This document shows positions 17,379 to 25,656 of a DNA stretch of 64,000 nucleotides, in pieces. Position 1 is the stretch's first letter; every line of letters starts with the position of its first letter. This DNA comes from an uncultured Nitrospirota bacterium (GTDB taxonomy: Bacteria; Nitrospirota; Nitrospiria; Nitrospirales; UBA8639): positions 97,186 through 161,185 of the forward strand of contig CAKZPV010000001.1 in NCBI GenBank assembly GCA_937139405.1, given 5' to 3'. The notes under the pieces were generated by a model. It worked only from the letters and a program-made list of their open reading frames with translations. It searched no databases and was not told the origin of the DNA. Made by a program: the position numbers and the translations under genes.

Positions 17379-19112
17379 ATGGCAGAATCTCCACAATCGT
17401 TGGACCATTTTTTTGGCATTGCGCGTCGTCGGTGGGTACTCATAGGTCTCATCGGCGGTTTGGTTTTTAGTATTGCGGCCATGTTGGCGTTATTATTGCC
17501 TCCTGTCTATCGTTCTATGGCTACCATCCTAATTATCGAGCAGGAGATTCCTACAGATCTTATTCGTTCTACGGTCACAATATACGCGGATCAGCAAATT
17601 GAACGTATCAAGGCCAAAGTCTTGACCCGGTCCCAACTCTTGCCGATCATTAAAGAACATAATTTATATCCGGACCTGCTCACCCGAAAAAATTCGACTG
17701 CAGTTCTTGAAGAATTTCTCCAGAACATTGCTATTGAAATGGTGAGTGCTGACGTCGTTGATAAACAAACGGGACGACCTACGCAGGCGACAATAGCTTT
17801 TACCCTCTCCTTCGAAGGCCCTACTCCTGAAAGTACTCAAAGAATTGCGAATGAATTAACTTCCCTATTTTTGAGTGAAAATCTCAAAAATCGAGAGCAA
17901 CAAGTGCACGAAACCACAGCTTTTTTGAAACAAGAGTCTGGCAAGCTATCGAATTCCCTCGGTCAATTAGAAGAGAAGATTGCTATCTTTAAGAAGAAGG
18001 CAAATGGAGCTCTCCCAGAATTGTTTCAAATGAACATGCAATTATTGAGTCAGGTCGAACGAGAAATAGTCAATGTCAATCAACAAGCACAGGTTCAGGA
18101 AGAACGCATCGTCTATTTGGAAGGTGAAATCGTCAGGAATAAAAATTCGCTTGCAACGGGATTAGAGAATGGGAGTCTTGGCAAGCAGCTTCAACTTTTG
18201 CGAAGGCAATATTCCTCTATGGCTTCCTATCTGTCTACGGAACATCCGGACATCATAAAAATACAAGGAGAAATTCAGGCCTTGGAACAGCAAGGTGTCT
18301 CTCCTGTCACAGCAGGCGAACTTTCAACAAATCTTCGAGAAGAACGGTTACGATTAGCCAGTCTCCGTGAGAGCTATGGCGAAGATCATCCTGATATCAT
18401 AAGGAGTCAGGCGACGATAGGTCTGTTAAAACAAGAAATGATTGCAACCAAATCCTCTTCTTCGCGCCCTGCGGAAGGGATATGGGATGATCCAATTTAT
18501 GTCAGTCTTCAAACTCAACTGGCTACTGCCAAATCAACTCTTGAGCATTTAAGGAAGAGCAAAGAGGGTTTGGGTGAGCAAGCTCGTAAATACGCGATGC
18601 GAGTCGAACGAACACCTGAACTGGACCCAGAATATCAAACGCTTTTGCGTGATCGGGATAACGCCGCGCAAAAATTTCAGGAATACCGTTCTCGCCTTCT
18701 TGAGGCTCAGGTGGCTGAGGGGTTGGAATTGGAACGGAAGGGGGAGCGATTCTCTTTGGTTGAGCCTCCCCATATTCCGGATTCCCCCGTGCGACCCAAT
18801 CGTAAAGCTATTCTCTTTTTGGGGCTGGTTCTGGCTTTTGCAGGTGGAATCGGCAGTGCGGCTTTGGCTGAGGCTTTGGATGGGTCGATCCATACTGTTG
18901 AGCGTTTGCGAGAGGTGGCCAACGTTCCTTTTTTAAGTGTCATTCCGTATTTGCCTACCCCGGAGCAGAAGCGAGCTAAGGTTAGGATGAGAGGTATGAT
19001 TGGGGCTGGCGCCATCGTCGCTACGTTGGTCTCCTTAGGAATGGTCCATCTCTTTTTGTTGCCGCTGGATGTGCTATGGTATGTGGCATTACGAAAAATG
19101 AGATTAGATTAG
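17379..19112 (+). CDS. Wzz-type polysaccharide chain-length determinant (exosortase-A-system type)
   Basis: 577 residues with the polysaccharide co-polymerase layout: a first membrane helix (about 20-43), a Wzz domain, a long periplasmic coiled coil (about 170-300 and 340-440), and a second membrane helix (about 473-495) just after the Pro-rich PHIPDSPVRPNRK motif. An additional C-terminal hydrophobic span (about 540-567) follows, longer than usual for TIGR03007 proteins. It regulates chain length and couples the flippase/polymerase to export. There is no fused kinase domain; the ATPase partner is encoded 24 bp downstream. The ATG at 17379 follows AAGGTGATGACCTG. Confidence 0.88.
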   Translation: MAESPQSLDHFFGIARRRWVLIGLIGGLVFSIAAMLALLLPPVYRSMATILIIEQEIPTDLIRSTVTIYADQQIERIKAKVLTRSQLLPIIKEHNLYPDLLTRKNSTAVLEEFLQNIAIEMVSADVVDKQTGRPTQATIAFTLSFEGPTPESTQRIANELTSLFLSENLKNREQQVHETTAFLKQESGKLSNSLGQLEEKIAIFKKKANGALPELFQMNMQLLSQVEREIVNVNQQAQVQEERIVYLEGEIVRNKNSLATGLENGSLGKQLQLLRRQYSSMASYLSTEHPDIIKIQGEIQALEQQGVSPVTAGELSTNLREERLRLASLRESYGEDHPDIIRSQATIGLLKQEMIATKSSSSRPAEGIWDDPIYVSLQTQLATAKSTLEHLRKSKEGLGEQARKYAMRVERTPELDPEYQTLLRDRDNAAQKFQEYRSRLLEAQVAEGLELERKGERFSLVEPPHIPDSPVRPNRKAILFLGLVLAFAGGIGSAALAEALDGSIHTVERLREVANVPFLSVIPYLPTPEQKRAKVRMRGMIGAGAIVATLVSLGMVHLFLLPLDVLWYVALRKMRLD

Positions 19113-19136
19113 CCGTCAAGATCTTCAAGGTAAAAG

Positions 19137-19904
19137 ATGGAACAAATTCAACAAGCTTTAAAGTTATTTAAGCGGTCACAGGGGCAACAGGATCATCAGG
19201 ATTCGTTTCAGGGTGAACGCGATTATCAAGATTCGTTTGCTCATACCAAACGGGTCGCGCCTATCCCGTCTTCGTTAATTGCTCATCGTGTGCTCACGAC
19301 CGCTCCTCGTGGTCCTTTTCTTGAGGCCTATAAAATTTTACGAATACAAATTCTTCATCGTCTACGAGAGAATAACTGGAGTATTATTGGGGTCACAAGC
19401 CCAGGGAGCGGGGAAGGAAAAACATTGGTGGCGGCCAATCTTGCCATTAGTATTGCTATGGAACCAAATCAAACGGCCCTTCTTATTGATGGAAATTTGC
19501 GAAACCCTCAGGTGCATGAACTCTTTGGCATTGAAAATAAAGGGCTTGCGGATTTCCTATTAGATAATGTCTCTCTCCCAGATTTGCTTATTAATCCACA
19601 AATTGACCGGTTCTGTATTTTGCCCGCTGGGGGACCTTTACAGAATTCCGTTGAAGCCCTGACCTTGCCGAAGATGAAGAACTTTGTTGAGGAGATGAAA
19701 CACCAGTACTCCTCTTGCATCGTTCTTTTTGATCTTCCTCCGATGTTAAATAACGCAGATGTGATTGGGCTTGCTCCTATGCTTGATGCTCTTGTGCTTG
19801 TTGTTGAGGCAAGTCGGACGACCGATAAAGATGTTAAAAAATCCATTTCGCTTTTAAATGGATCTCTTCCCATCGTCGGGACTATTTTGAACAAAGCCGG
19901 ATAG
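19137..19904 (+). CDS. Tyrosine-kinase-like ATPase of the exosortase-A polysaccharide system (CpsD/CapB type)
   Basis: 255 residues. A basic, Gln-rich N-terminus (1-50) precedes a BY-kinase fold: Walker A SPGSGEGKT (about 88-96), Walker A' LLIDGNLR (about 115-122) and Walker B CIVLFDLPP (about 195-203). The usual A' is D-A-D-LR; here it is D-G-N-LR, so the second acidic residue is replaced by Asn. The C-terminus lacks the tyrosine cluster that BY-kinases autophosphorylate, as in many TIGR03018 proteins. It presumably drives the chain-length protein encoded just upstream. A short internal repeat (DHQDSF / DYQDSF, about 19-34) looks like a recent duplication. Confidence 0.85.
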   Translation: MEQIQQALKLFKRSQGQQDHQDSFQGERDYQDSFAHTKRVAPIPSSLIAHRVLTTAPRGPFLEAYKILRIQILHRLRENNWSIIGVTSPGSGEGKTLVAANLAISIAMEPNQTALLIDGNLRNPQVHELFGIENKGLADFLLDNVSLPDLLINPQIDRFCILPAGGPLQNSVEALTLPKMKNFVEEMKHQYSSCIVLFDLPPMLNNADVIGLAPMLDALVLVVEASRTTDKDVKKSISLLNGSLPIVGTILNKAG

Positions 19905-20074
19905 TGTTCAGAAACCCTCCTTCTTTCTCTTGGTTTTAATTTCCGGGAAGGTATCCCTCGAATTGCCCCTACCTCGTGGTCTTAGGGAGGGTGCTTCTTT
20001 AGTGTGTAATTACGAAAGTATTATCACCCACAATAAAAACAGTTCTTTGTGCATGAGTGTTGCTCGAGTCTCTT

Positions 20075-20251
20075 CCTCTCCTTTCCAAAGAGAGGATAGA
20101 GGTGAGGCCGATGCTTTCGCTATGATATTCTCACTCATTGAAAGACGATTGTCCCGCAGTTGAGAAACAGGCCGTTGGTCCGATTGCTGGTCGTGATGAC
20201 CGTTCCTCCCCTGACTTTGCTCTCTCTCCCTTGCGAGAGTGGCGCGAGAGC
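20075..20251. repeat. Two hairpin-forming purine/pyrimidine repeats between export genes
   Basis: Within the 415-bp gap at 19905-20319 lie two self-complementary pieces. CCTCTC (20075-20080) pairs with GAGAGG (20090-20095). GCTCTC (20219-20224) pairs with GAGAGC (20246-20251) around an inner CTCTC / GAGAG stem. They look like the dispersed intergenic palindromes common in bacterial genomes. No gene is supported in the gap. Confidence 0.4.
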
Positions 20252-20319
20252 AGCCAGTGTTGTATCGGTTTGAAATGACACTACTCCTGTTCCCGAAAAA
20301 CGCTTTCTAAGAGACGTTC

Positions 20320-21684
20320 ATGTACGAATCATTTTACGGATTAAGCGAAAAACCTTTTTCCATCTTTCCTGATCATCGGTTTCTTTTTCTCAATCAACGG
20401 TACAAACTAGCAATAAGTCTCCTAGAATTTGGAGTACTCAATCATAACGGGATGATTCTTTTGACAGGAGATCCCGGAACTGGGAAGACGACTCTCCTCC
20501 AAGCCATTCTTAGCAATCTCGATAATACCGTGATCGTGGGGATGTTACCCTTTACGCAGGATAAAGGAAGTAGCATTTTGCCTTGGGTGTTAGAAGCGTT
20601 TGACGTGAAACCCAATAACCAGAGTGCTGCTGGAATGTTCAAAGCGTCTGCCGAGTTTTTCACCAAAACTACTGAAGGCAACAAGAGTGCGTTCCTTGTG
20701 GTAGATGAATCACAAAATCTCGAAGGAGATCAGTTGGAAGAACTCCGTCTCCTTTTTAACCTGAATGATCAACATAGGGTTAGATTCCAGCTTCTTCTAG
20801 CTGGCCATACTCAATTGCGGGAAAGGCTTCAGGATCCGAAGTTGTCGGCCTTCGTCCAACGGATCGGGGTGGATTTTTGCCTTGAACCGTTTGATCGACA
20901 AGATACCCGGGCCTACATTCTTCATCGAGTGCAAACTGCGGGGGGACTTTCCTCTCTCTTTCCGGAGACAACGTGTGACATGGTGTATGATTCGACCAAG
21001 GGAAACCCTCGCCTCATTAATCAACTCTGTGAAACGAGTTTGCTGTATGGGTTTTCTGAGCACATGAAGTCTATTTCTGAGAATGTCGTTGCGAAGGCCG
21101 CAAAAGATCGATTGCAAGGTGGCCTCTTACCTCTCACTCACATTGCCGAAATTACTTGTTCTCCAGAAGAGGAGAGTGACCTAGAATCGATGATTTCTGA
21201 AAAAGAACTCTCTTTACATATCCCGATCAGCTCTGGCGAGTCTGGCATTCCCATGCAAGATTCTCCGCGCCGGTGGGAGGAAGCTATGAGATTGAAGGAG
21301 CAAGGTTGGTATCTAGAGGCCATTCGAAGTTTGAAGACTCTTGCCGCATATTCGGCTTACCATCGGAAGGGGTGGTTTCAGGTGGGCAAGTGTTATCTGG
21401 CGCTAGAGAGACCTCAAGAGGCTATCGAGGCATTTCAGGTTGCGCTTGGCGATACCCCTGAGCAATCTCCGGAATCGGCTCCCATCTACCATGCCATTTG
21501 GCAGGTCTTCACAGCCCTGGGGCGGCATGAAGAGGCCAAACGATATGCTGATCTCACGTCGCTCACGGACCCCAGCTTCGTCCCCTGCGCCAACCCTAAA
21601 TTCCATTCATCGCCACCATCCAACACTGCCCTTCACCAAGCCCCCAAGCGTTCGTGGTTTTCAAGAATTTTCCACTCGAAGTGA
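20320..21684 (+). CDS. ExeA-like AAA ATPase of the PEP-CTERM system with C-terminal TPR region
   Basis: 454 residues. It begins MYESFYGLSEKPFSIFPD, the signature of ExeA/TIGR03015 ATPases, with Walker A GDPGTGKT (about 51-58), Walker B SAFLVVDESQN (about 125-135) and an arginine-rich sensor region near GNPRLINQLCE. The usual TIGR03015 ATPase is about 270 residues; here a linker and a TPR-like helical region (about 320-430: WYLEAIRSLKTLAAYSAYHRKGWFQ, read in pieces) are added. It is cytoplasmic, possibly membrane-associated, and may energise assembly of the secretion apparatus. It is the last plus-strand gene of the locus. In known exosortase A loci the exosortase and regulators often follow; here the strand switches to unrelated genes. 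Confidence 0.85.
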   Translation: MYESFYGLSEKPFSIFPDHRFLFLNQRYKLAISLLEFGVLNHNGMILLTGDPGTGKTTLLQAILSNLDNTVIVGMLPFTQDKGSSILPWVLEAFDVKPNNQSAAGMFKASAEFFTKTTEGNKSAFLVVDESQNLEGDQLEELRLLFNLNDQHRVRFQLLLAGHTQLRERLQDPKLSAFVQRIGVDFCLEPFDRQDTRAYILHRVQTAGGLSSLFPETTCDMVYDSTKGNPRLINQLCETSLLYGFSEHMKSISENVVAKAAKDRLQGGLLPLTHIAEITCSPEEESDLESMISEKELSLHIPISSGESGIPMQDSPRRWEEAMRLKEQGWYLEAIRSLKTLAAYSAYHRKGWFQVGKCYLALERPQEAIEAFQVALGDTPEQSPESAPIYHAIWQVFTALGRHEEAKRYADLTSLTDPSFVPCANPKFHSSPPSNTALHQAPKRSWFSRIFHSK

Positions 21685-21697
21685 TCGCGGTTCTATT

Positions 21698-21716
21698 TAA
21701 GGTGTCAGGAACCTTA
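21698..21716 (+). terminator. Weak terminator-like hairpin after the export locus
   Basis: TAAGGT (21698-21703) and ACCTTA (21711-21716) form a 6-bp stem with a 7-nt loop, followed by an AU-rich stretch (TATATTTATT). It lies in the convergent gap between the plus-strand export locus and the minus-strand peroxidase gene. Confidence 0.35.
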
Positions 21717-21876
21717 TATATTTATTGCGTTCAACTCCTCGTAGATTTCTGGGGGGTTGGTTTATGAGAATCGAAAATGATTGATCCAGCAAATGGTTTC
21801 TGCTACATACGTGATTTTTTGAAAAAAGCAGTATACTCGTCTCAGAGCGATCAAGCGCCTCATCTCTTTCGCGTCT

Positions 21877-22524
21877 TTAGGAAGCTTTCAAGGCCTTCTC
21901 AATATCATCCACAATTTTGGGTGTCCGAGGTTTTTGCTTAGGCGCATACCGCGCGATGACCTGCCCAGACCGATCAATGAGAAATTTTTGGAAGTTCCAT
22001 TTGATTTCCCCTGTAAACGGCGTGTCTTCTGTGAGATAGCGGTATAAAGGATGTTTGTCATCACCCAGAACGGTGATTTTACTAAATAGCGGAAATTCCA
22101 AAGAATATTTGGTGTAACAAAACTCAGCAATTTCCTTGTTATCGCCAGGCTCTTGTTTACCAAAATCGTTGGCGGGAAAGGCTAAGATTGTAAATCCTTG
22201 ATCTCGATATTGCTCATACAGTATTTGGAGCCCTTCATATTGCGGCGTGTTCCCGCAAAAGCTGGCCGTGTTCACCACCAGCACCACTTTCCCTTTAAAC
22301 TCATCTAATGAGCGAGGTTTTCCGTCAATGTCATCCATCGTAAAATCATAAATCTGAGTCGATGAGGATTTTTGATCCGCAGGCTTTTGAGATATTGCAG
22401 AAGCCAGTGTCATGGGTTGTTGTGCCAGTACGTTGTGGTCAAGGAATACAGAGTTGCTTATGAACACCAAAGTGGCCAAGCTTAGCAAAATTGTTTTGGT
22501 CGTCAATGTCGGGATGTGGAACAT
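21877..22524 (-). CDS. Exported glutathione-peroxidase-like protein (copy 1)
   Basis: 215 residues. An N-terminal hydrophobic segment (about 12-34, ending LAQQ) suggests export to the periplasm. The rest is a complete GPx fold: DIDGKPRSLDEFKGKVVLVV, the active-site loop NTASFCGNTPQYEGL with the peroxidatic Cys, FPANDFGKQEPG with the catalytic Gln, and KWNFQKFL with the Trp/Asn of the catalytic set. Members of this family without selenocysteine usually take electrons from thioredoxin; a thioredoxin-like gene lies directly upstream. The ATG has GGAGGATC at good spacing. It is closely similar to the copy at 24164-24814. Confidence 0.9.
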   Translation of the reverse strand: MFHIPTLTTKTILLSLATLVFISNSVFLDHNVLAQQPMTLASAISQKPADQKSSSTQIYDFTMDDIDGKPRSLDEFKGKVVLVVNTASFCGNTPQYEGLQILYEQYRDQGFTILAFPANDFGKQEPGDNKEIAEFCYTKYSLEFPLFSKITVLGDDKHPLYRYLTEDTPFTGEIKWNFQKFLIDRSGQVIARYAPKQKPRTPKIVDDIEKALKAS

Positions 22525-22668
22525 GTCCGATCCTCCATATTAATGAATTGAGTTCCGTCCTTTTGTCTTTTCAGTGTAATGCTCTTCTGAGTTTATGGGC
22601 AAATGAAGACACTCAAACTGTTGTTTTGCCGAACCTGGCTAAGATTGGCTCAAGAGGGATTCCCCGAT

Positions 22669-22998
22669 CTATAGTGAGGAGCCAATCCATTGGGCTAATT
22701 GTTTGAGGAGATACTGTTTCTTGCCAAGCCCACCAATGAATGTTTCAAATTTCCCATTCGCATATAAGGCCAGGGTGGGGAGAGAGTGAATTTCGAGGTC
22801 TCCCGGGATGAGGAAATTTTCTTGCACGTTCATTTTGAAAATGAGGAGTCGGTCTTCAACCTCAGTCTGAATCAATTCCAGTTCTTGAAGCAGAGCTTGG
22901 CAATGGCCACAGCCAGGTTGCCAGAACTCTATTAAAACCGGCGTCAGAGAGTTCTCGATGATTCGGTCAAACTCTCGATCCTCAATGGCTTGAATCAT
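22669..22998 (-). CDS. Thioredoxin-like protein with CGHC active site
   Basis: About 109 residues from the ATG at 22998, a normal thioredoxin length. The core reads PVLIEFWQPGCGHCQALL (active site about 22-28), then a cis-Pro segment HSLPTLALYANGKF, and GGLGKKQYLLKQL. The CGHC motif, unlike thioredoxin CGPC, is found in disulfide-isomerase-type and some redox partner proteins. There is no signal peptide, so it should act in the cytoplasm unless the longer GTG start (23052), overlapping the upstream gene, is used. It could reduce cytoplasmic peroxidases; coupling to the exported GPx next to it is less direct. Confidence 0.8.
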   Translation of the reverse strand: MIQAIEDREFDRIIENSLTPVLIEFWQPGCGHCQALLQELELIQTEVEDRLLIFKMNVQENFLIPGDLEIHSLPTLALYANGKFETFIGGLGKKQYLLKQLAQWIGSSL

Positions 22999-23045
22999 AG
23001 GAAATGCTGTTGAGTGAAATGTGTATGAACGTGATGTCTCATTCC

Positions 23046-23516
23046 TTACCACGTGAACCGCAAAAATCCCCCATTATAGTCAGGGGAACTATGAGAAGGA
23101 GCTAAGAGAAAAGACTGGTCCTGTTGAGAACTCAGTGATTTTGGCAATCCCTCTGGTGGAACCACTGATTGCAGGGCCTGAAAACTATGCATTTCGACGC
23201 CAAATTCAATCCCGGGAAACTTTCCAGGCGCTTTAAGGGGAATCCCAGAACCATCAGGTAATCGAACATGACTTTTTGGAAAATTATACGCGGACAGCGG
23301 TTTATCAAAAAACCGTTGTTCCCATCCTGAGCCTTTTGGAAAATGCCAACCCTGCTCTTCCTCGATTGGTGGGGGTGGGGGGGCAGGAGCTCCAGCTATC
23401 GATTCATCGTTCAGAGGTACATCTGCGTCTGTTGTTACCGGCCACCCCTCACTTGCATTCAACATGATTGCTCCTAGCAGCAAAAAATATGGGGGCATGA
23501 GGAGACGATTTCTCAT
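23046..23516 (-). CDS. Hypothetical exported proline-rich protein
   Basis: 156 residues with a signal peptide (about 1-25: MRNRLLMPPYFLLLGAIML), a Pro run (APAPPPPPIEEE) and a Trp/Phe/Gly-rich C-terminal part ending in GGFLRFTW. The aromatic final residue and alternating pattern could mean surface or outer-membrane association, but no family is recognised. Its stop lies by the alternative GTG start of the thioredoxin-like gene. Confidence 0.55.
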   Translation of the reverse strand: MRNRLLMPPYFLLLGAIMLNASEGWPVTTDADVPLNDESIAGAPAPPPPPIEEEQGWHFPKGSGWEQRFFDKPLSAYNFPKSHVRLPDGSGIPLKAPGKFPGIEFGVEMHSFQALQSVVPPEGLPKSLSSQQDQSFLLAPSHSSPDYNGGFLRFTW

Positions 23517-23602
23517 AGTCCCTCAGTATACCACGCGATCTTTCTGTCCTTGCAATTTTGGTATTGGAAGTGCTGGGGAGGAATATGAGTTTCGTCTGAA
23601 TA

Positions 23603-24082
23603 TTATGTGTTGTTGAGTTCACTCGCAGAAAGTGTTCTCGACGAAGAAAAGACATGACGTCTGAAAAGTATATAGGCTCCAAATAGCAGACTGACAAGAA
23701 TCATGGTTGTGCGGGTTGAATGATATCCTTGAATCATTTGAGTTGTCAGTTCGCTCAGGCAGCCGAGTCCCAAATACGCTAAATATCCCCAGTAGGCCCA
23801 GCCTTTTCTTGTGAAAAACCCATACCCAAGTATCCAATGAATCACAGGATGTTGGTATTTCACCAAGACACCGGTGATACCTGTGAAGGTTGTCCCAAAT
23901 ACGGTGAGTGCATAATCGGGATAGGCTGCAATCCAGATGAGGTCCATTGATCCAGCAAAAATGAGGAGGATCCCAAAGATTTGAATATCTCGCCCCTGAT
24001 TCCAAGATGTGAAAGGAGCAGCTTGAGAGAAGGTTCTAGAGTCTTCGGTCGTGCGTGGAGCGGTGTTGTCGTGATTCGACAT
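23603..24082 (-). CDS. Hypothetical membrane protein with four transmembrane segments
   Basis: 159 residues. A polar N-terminus (about 1-32) is followed by four hydrophobic segments near 34-53, 58-75, 92-112 and 122-142, and a Ser/Arg-rich tail. No catalytic motif is visible and I cannot name a family. The start ATG at 24082 is 26 bp from a strong palindrome (24108-24152) that could act on its transcription. Confidence 0.55.
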   Translation of the reverse strand: MSNHDNTAPRTTEDSRTFSQAAPFTSWNQGRDIQIFGILLIFAGSMDLIWIAAYPDYALTVFGTTFTGITGVLVKYQHPVIHWILGYGFFTRKGWAYWGYLAYLGLGCLSELTTQMIQGYHSTRTTMILVSLLFGAYILFRRHVFSSSRTLSASELNNT

Positions 24083-24107
24083 GGGGGCGTTGTAGAACTG
24101 TCCGAAG

Positions 24108-24152
24108 AGAGATCTCTTCCTCTCTCATGTACCTAGAGAGGAAGAGATCTCT
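24108..24152. repeat. Perfect 18-bp inverted repeat
   Basis: The 18 bases at 24108-24125 are exactly complementary to 24135-24152, with a 9-nt loop (CATGTACCT). It sits between the end of the second GPx-like gene and the start of the membrane-protein gene, both minus strand. No T-run follows on either strand, so it is not a textbook terminator; it could be a processing or pause hairpin, or a protein site (it contains AGAGATCTCT). Confidence 0.65.
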
Positions 24153-24163
24153 TGGAGTAAAAG

Positions 24164-24814
24164 CTAAGAACTCTGCAAGGCTTTTTCGATGTCATGCACG
24201 ATGAGTTTTGAAAGAGGCTTTTGACTGGGACGATATCGCGCGATGACCCCGCCTTCTCTATTGACAAGAAATTTTTGGAAGTTCCATTTGATTTCCCCTG
24301 TAAACGGGGTGTCTTCTGTGAGATAGCGATACAAGGGATGTTTGTGATCACCCACAACCGTGATTTTGCTGAAGAGCGGAAATTCTAGAGAATATTTGGT
24401 GTAGCAGAACTCGGCAATTTCTTTGTTGTCTCCAGGTTCTTGTCTACCAAAATCGTTGGCGGGAAAGGCTAAGATTGTAAACCCTTGGTCTCGATACTGT
24501 TGATAGAGAGTCTGCAGTCCTTCATATTGCGGAGTGTTCCCGCAAAAGCTGGCTGTGTTCACCACCATCACCACTTTTCCTTTAAACTCGCGTAATGGGC
24601 GAGGCTTTCCCTCAATATCATCCATCGTAAAATCATAAATTTGAGTCGGTGAGGTTTTTTCAACCGAAGACATTTGGGGAATGGTTGAAGAGGTAGGAAT
24701 AATCGGTGATTGGGCGGATGTCTTTTCGGGCATAGAAGTCGAAAAAGCAATGAGACTGAACACTAGGAAACTCAGCAAAGGTTTTTTAGATGCGGAAGCG
24801 AAAATATGAGACAT
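24164..24814 (-). CDS. Exported glutathione-peroxidase-like protein (copy 2)
   Basis: 216 residues from ATG 24814, which is preceded by GGAGGATCCTGT; the longer frame to 24877 adds an unlikely Cys-rich stretch. An N-terminal signal peptide (about 8-33) precedes a GPx fold nearly identical in the core to copy 1: NTASFCGNTPQYEGL with the peroxidatic Cys, FPANDFGRQEPGDN, KWNFQKFL. The two copies lie about 1.6 kb apart with three genes between, consistent with a past duplication. It is likely a periplasmic peroxide-reducing enzyme; the electron donor is unknown. Confidence 0.9.
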   Translation of the reverse strand: MSHIFASASKKPLLSFLVFSLIAFSTSMPEKTSAQSPIIPTSSTIPQMSSVEKTSPTQIYDFTMDDIEGKPRPLREFKGKVVMVVNTASFCGNTPQYEGLQTLYQQYRDQGFTILAFPANDFGRQEPGDNKEIAEFCYTKYSLEFPLFSKITVVGDHKHPLYRYLTEDTPFTGEIKWNFQKFLVNREGGVIARYRPSQKPLSKLIVHDIEKALQSS

Positions 24815-24942
24815 ACAGGATCCTCCCGTGAATGAAATGTCTTCAACTGGAATCGTTGGAAAGAAATAACAGCACACTTCAGTTCTTTGCTGTTTTCAGC
24901 TTGGCAGATTCAGATCTATCCTTCAAGAGCGTCAACACTGAT

Positions 24943-25359
24943 TTACGAAAAGAGTCGGAGACATTTGTATTTCAGAATGACATCGGCAATCGGCTTCGTG
25001 AGAAAATCTTTCGCTCCCGCTTCGATTGCCTTTATCATGGTCGTGTGCGTTTGGTGGGCAGACATCACAATAACCGGGACGGCGTGAGATTCTTGTCGAA
25101 GTTGATTCAACATCGTGAGCCCATCCAGCACGGGCATTTCAAGATCCAGTAACACTCCACAGAAGGAGCGCTCGCGAAGGAGTGTAAGCCCTTCCATGCC
25201 ATTAGACGCTAAACATGTCAGAAAGCCAAGGTGTTCGAGTCTGTCAGCAAGAAATAGCCGGATGTCTTCATCGTCATCCACGACCAGGATTCGTCGATCA
25301 GTTGCGAAAGGCGCATCTGATTGTCGCTCACCTGAAGGAAATTCTTTATCAATGCTCAT
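24943..25359 (-). CDS. Single-domain response regulator (sister 1)
   Basis: 138 residues: a short N-terminal tail, then a CheY-like receiver. The acidic pocket is DDDED (about 28-32), the phosphoacceptor Asp is in LLDLEMPV (D72), the switch Ser is in VIVMSAH (about S100) and the conserved Lys is in LTKPI (K122). It ends immediately after the receiver with VILKYKCLRLFS, so there is no output domain; it must act by protein contact. The protein at 27083-27499 has the same length and an identical C-terminal segment. The two flank nxrC on the same strand, so a link to nitrite-oxidation control is plausible. Confidence 0.85.
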   Translation of the reverse strand: MSIDKEFPSGERQSDAPFATDRRILVVDDDEDIRLFLADRLEHLGFLTCLASNGMEGLTLLRERSFCGVLLDLEMPVLDGLTMLNQLRQESHAVPVIVMSAHQTHTTMIKAIEAGAKDFLTKPIADVILKYKCLRLFS

Positions 25360-25567
25360 CTATCATCATATCGAATAGCCGATAGATGACGGTAGGGGTA
25401 ATTAATAAACTTTAGACAGACGTTGCTTTCTTTCCACGAAAGAAAACATTAGTTTTGATGAAGAGTTCTCAAAATCGAATAACCTTTTTTGATTGAAAAT
25501 TTGATTTTTCGTGTGATGAAAATTAGCTGCTGAAAGAAAAATTCTAAAAATTATGTCTACGTTGTGA
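25360..25567. other. Upstream region of response regulator 1, with shared AACTTTAGAC motif
   Basis: Contains AACTTTAGACAGAC at 25408-25421, whose nearest edge is 49 bp from the regulator ATG. The same 10-bp core (AACCTTAGAC) precedes nxrC and the sister regulator. Read on the coding strand it is GTCTAAAGTT / GTCTAAGGTT. It may be a common promoter or operator. Confidence 0.4.
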
Positions 25568-25600
25568 GGTCTCTCCTGATTCTGGCTTAGGAGAGATACC
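25568..25600 (-). terminator. Hairpin downstream of nxrC
   Basis: TCTCTCCT (25570-25577) pairs with AGGAGAGA (25589-25596), with further GGT/ACC pairing across a small bulge, and an 11-nt loop. It begins 57 bp after the nxrC stop in the direction of transcription. A T-run does not follow directly, so termination is possible but unproven. Confidence 0.45.
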
Positions 25601-25656
25601 GTAAAATCAAGATGAAAGAACTTCCTTACATCAATCCCATGGAAAGTTGGTGGTTT

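Noticed and set aside
19905..20319. Small ORF in the gap before the ExeA-like ATPase
   Set aside because: The frame is short, has no ribosome site and crosses hairpin-forming repeats; it looks non-coding.
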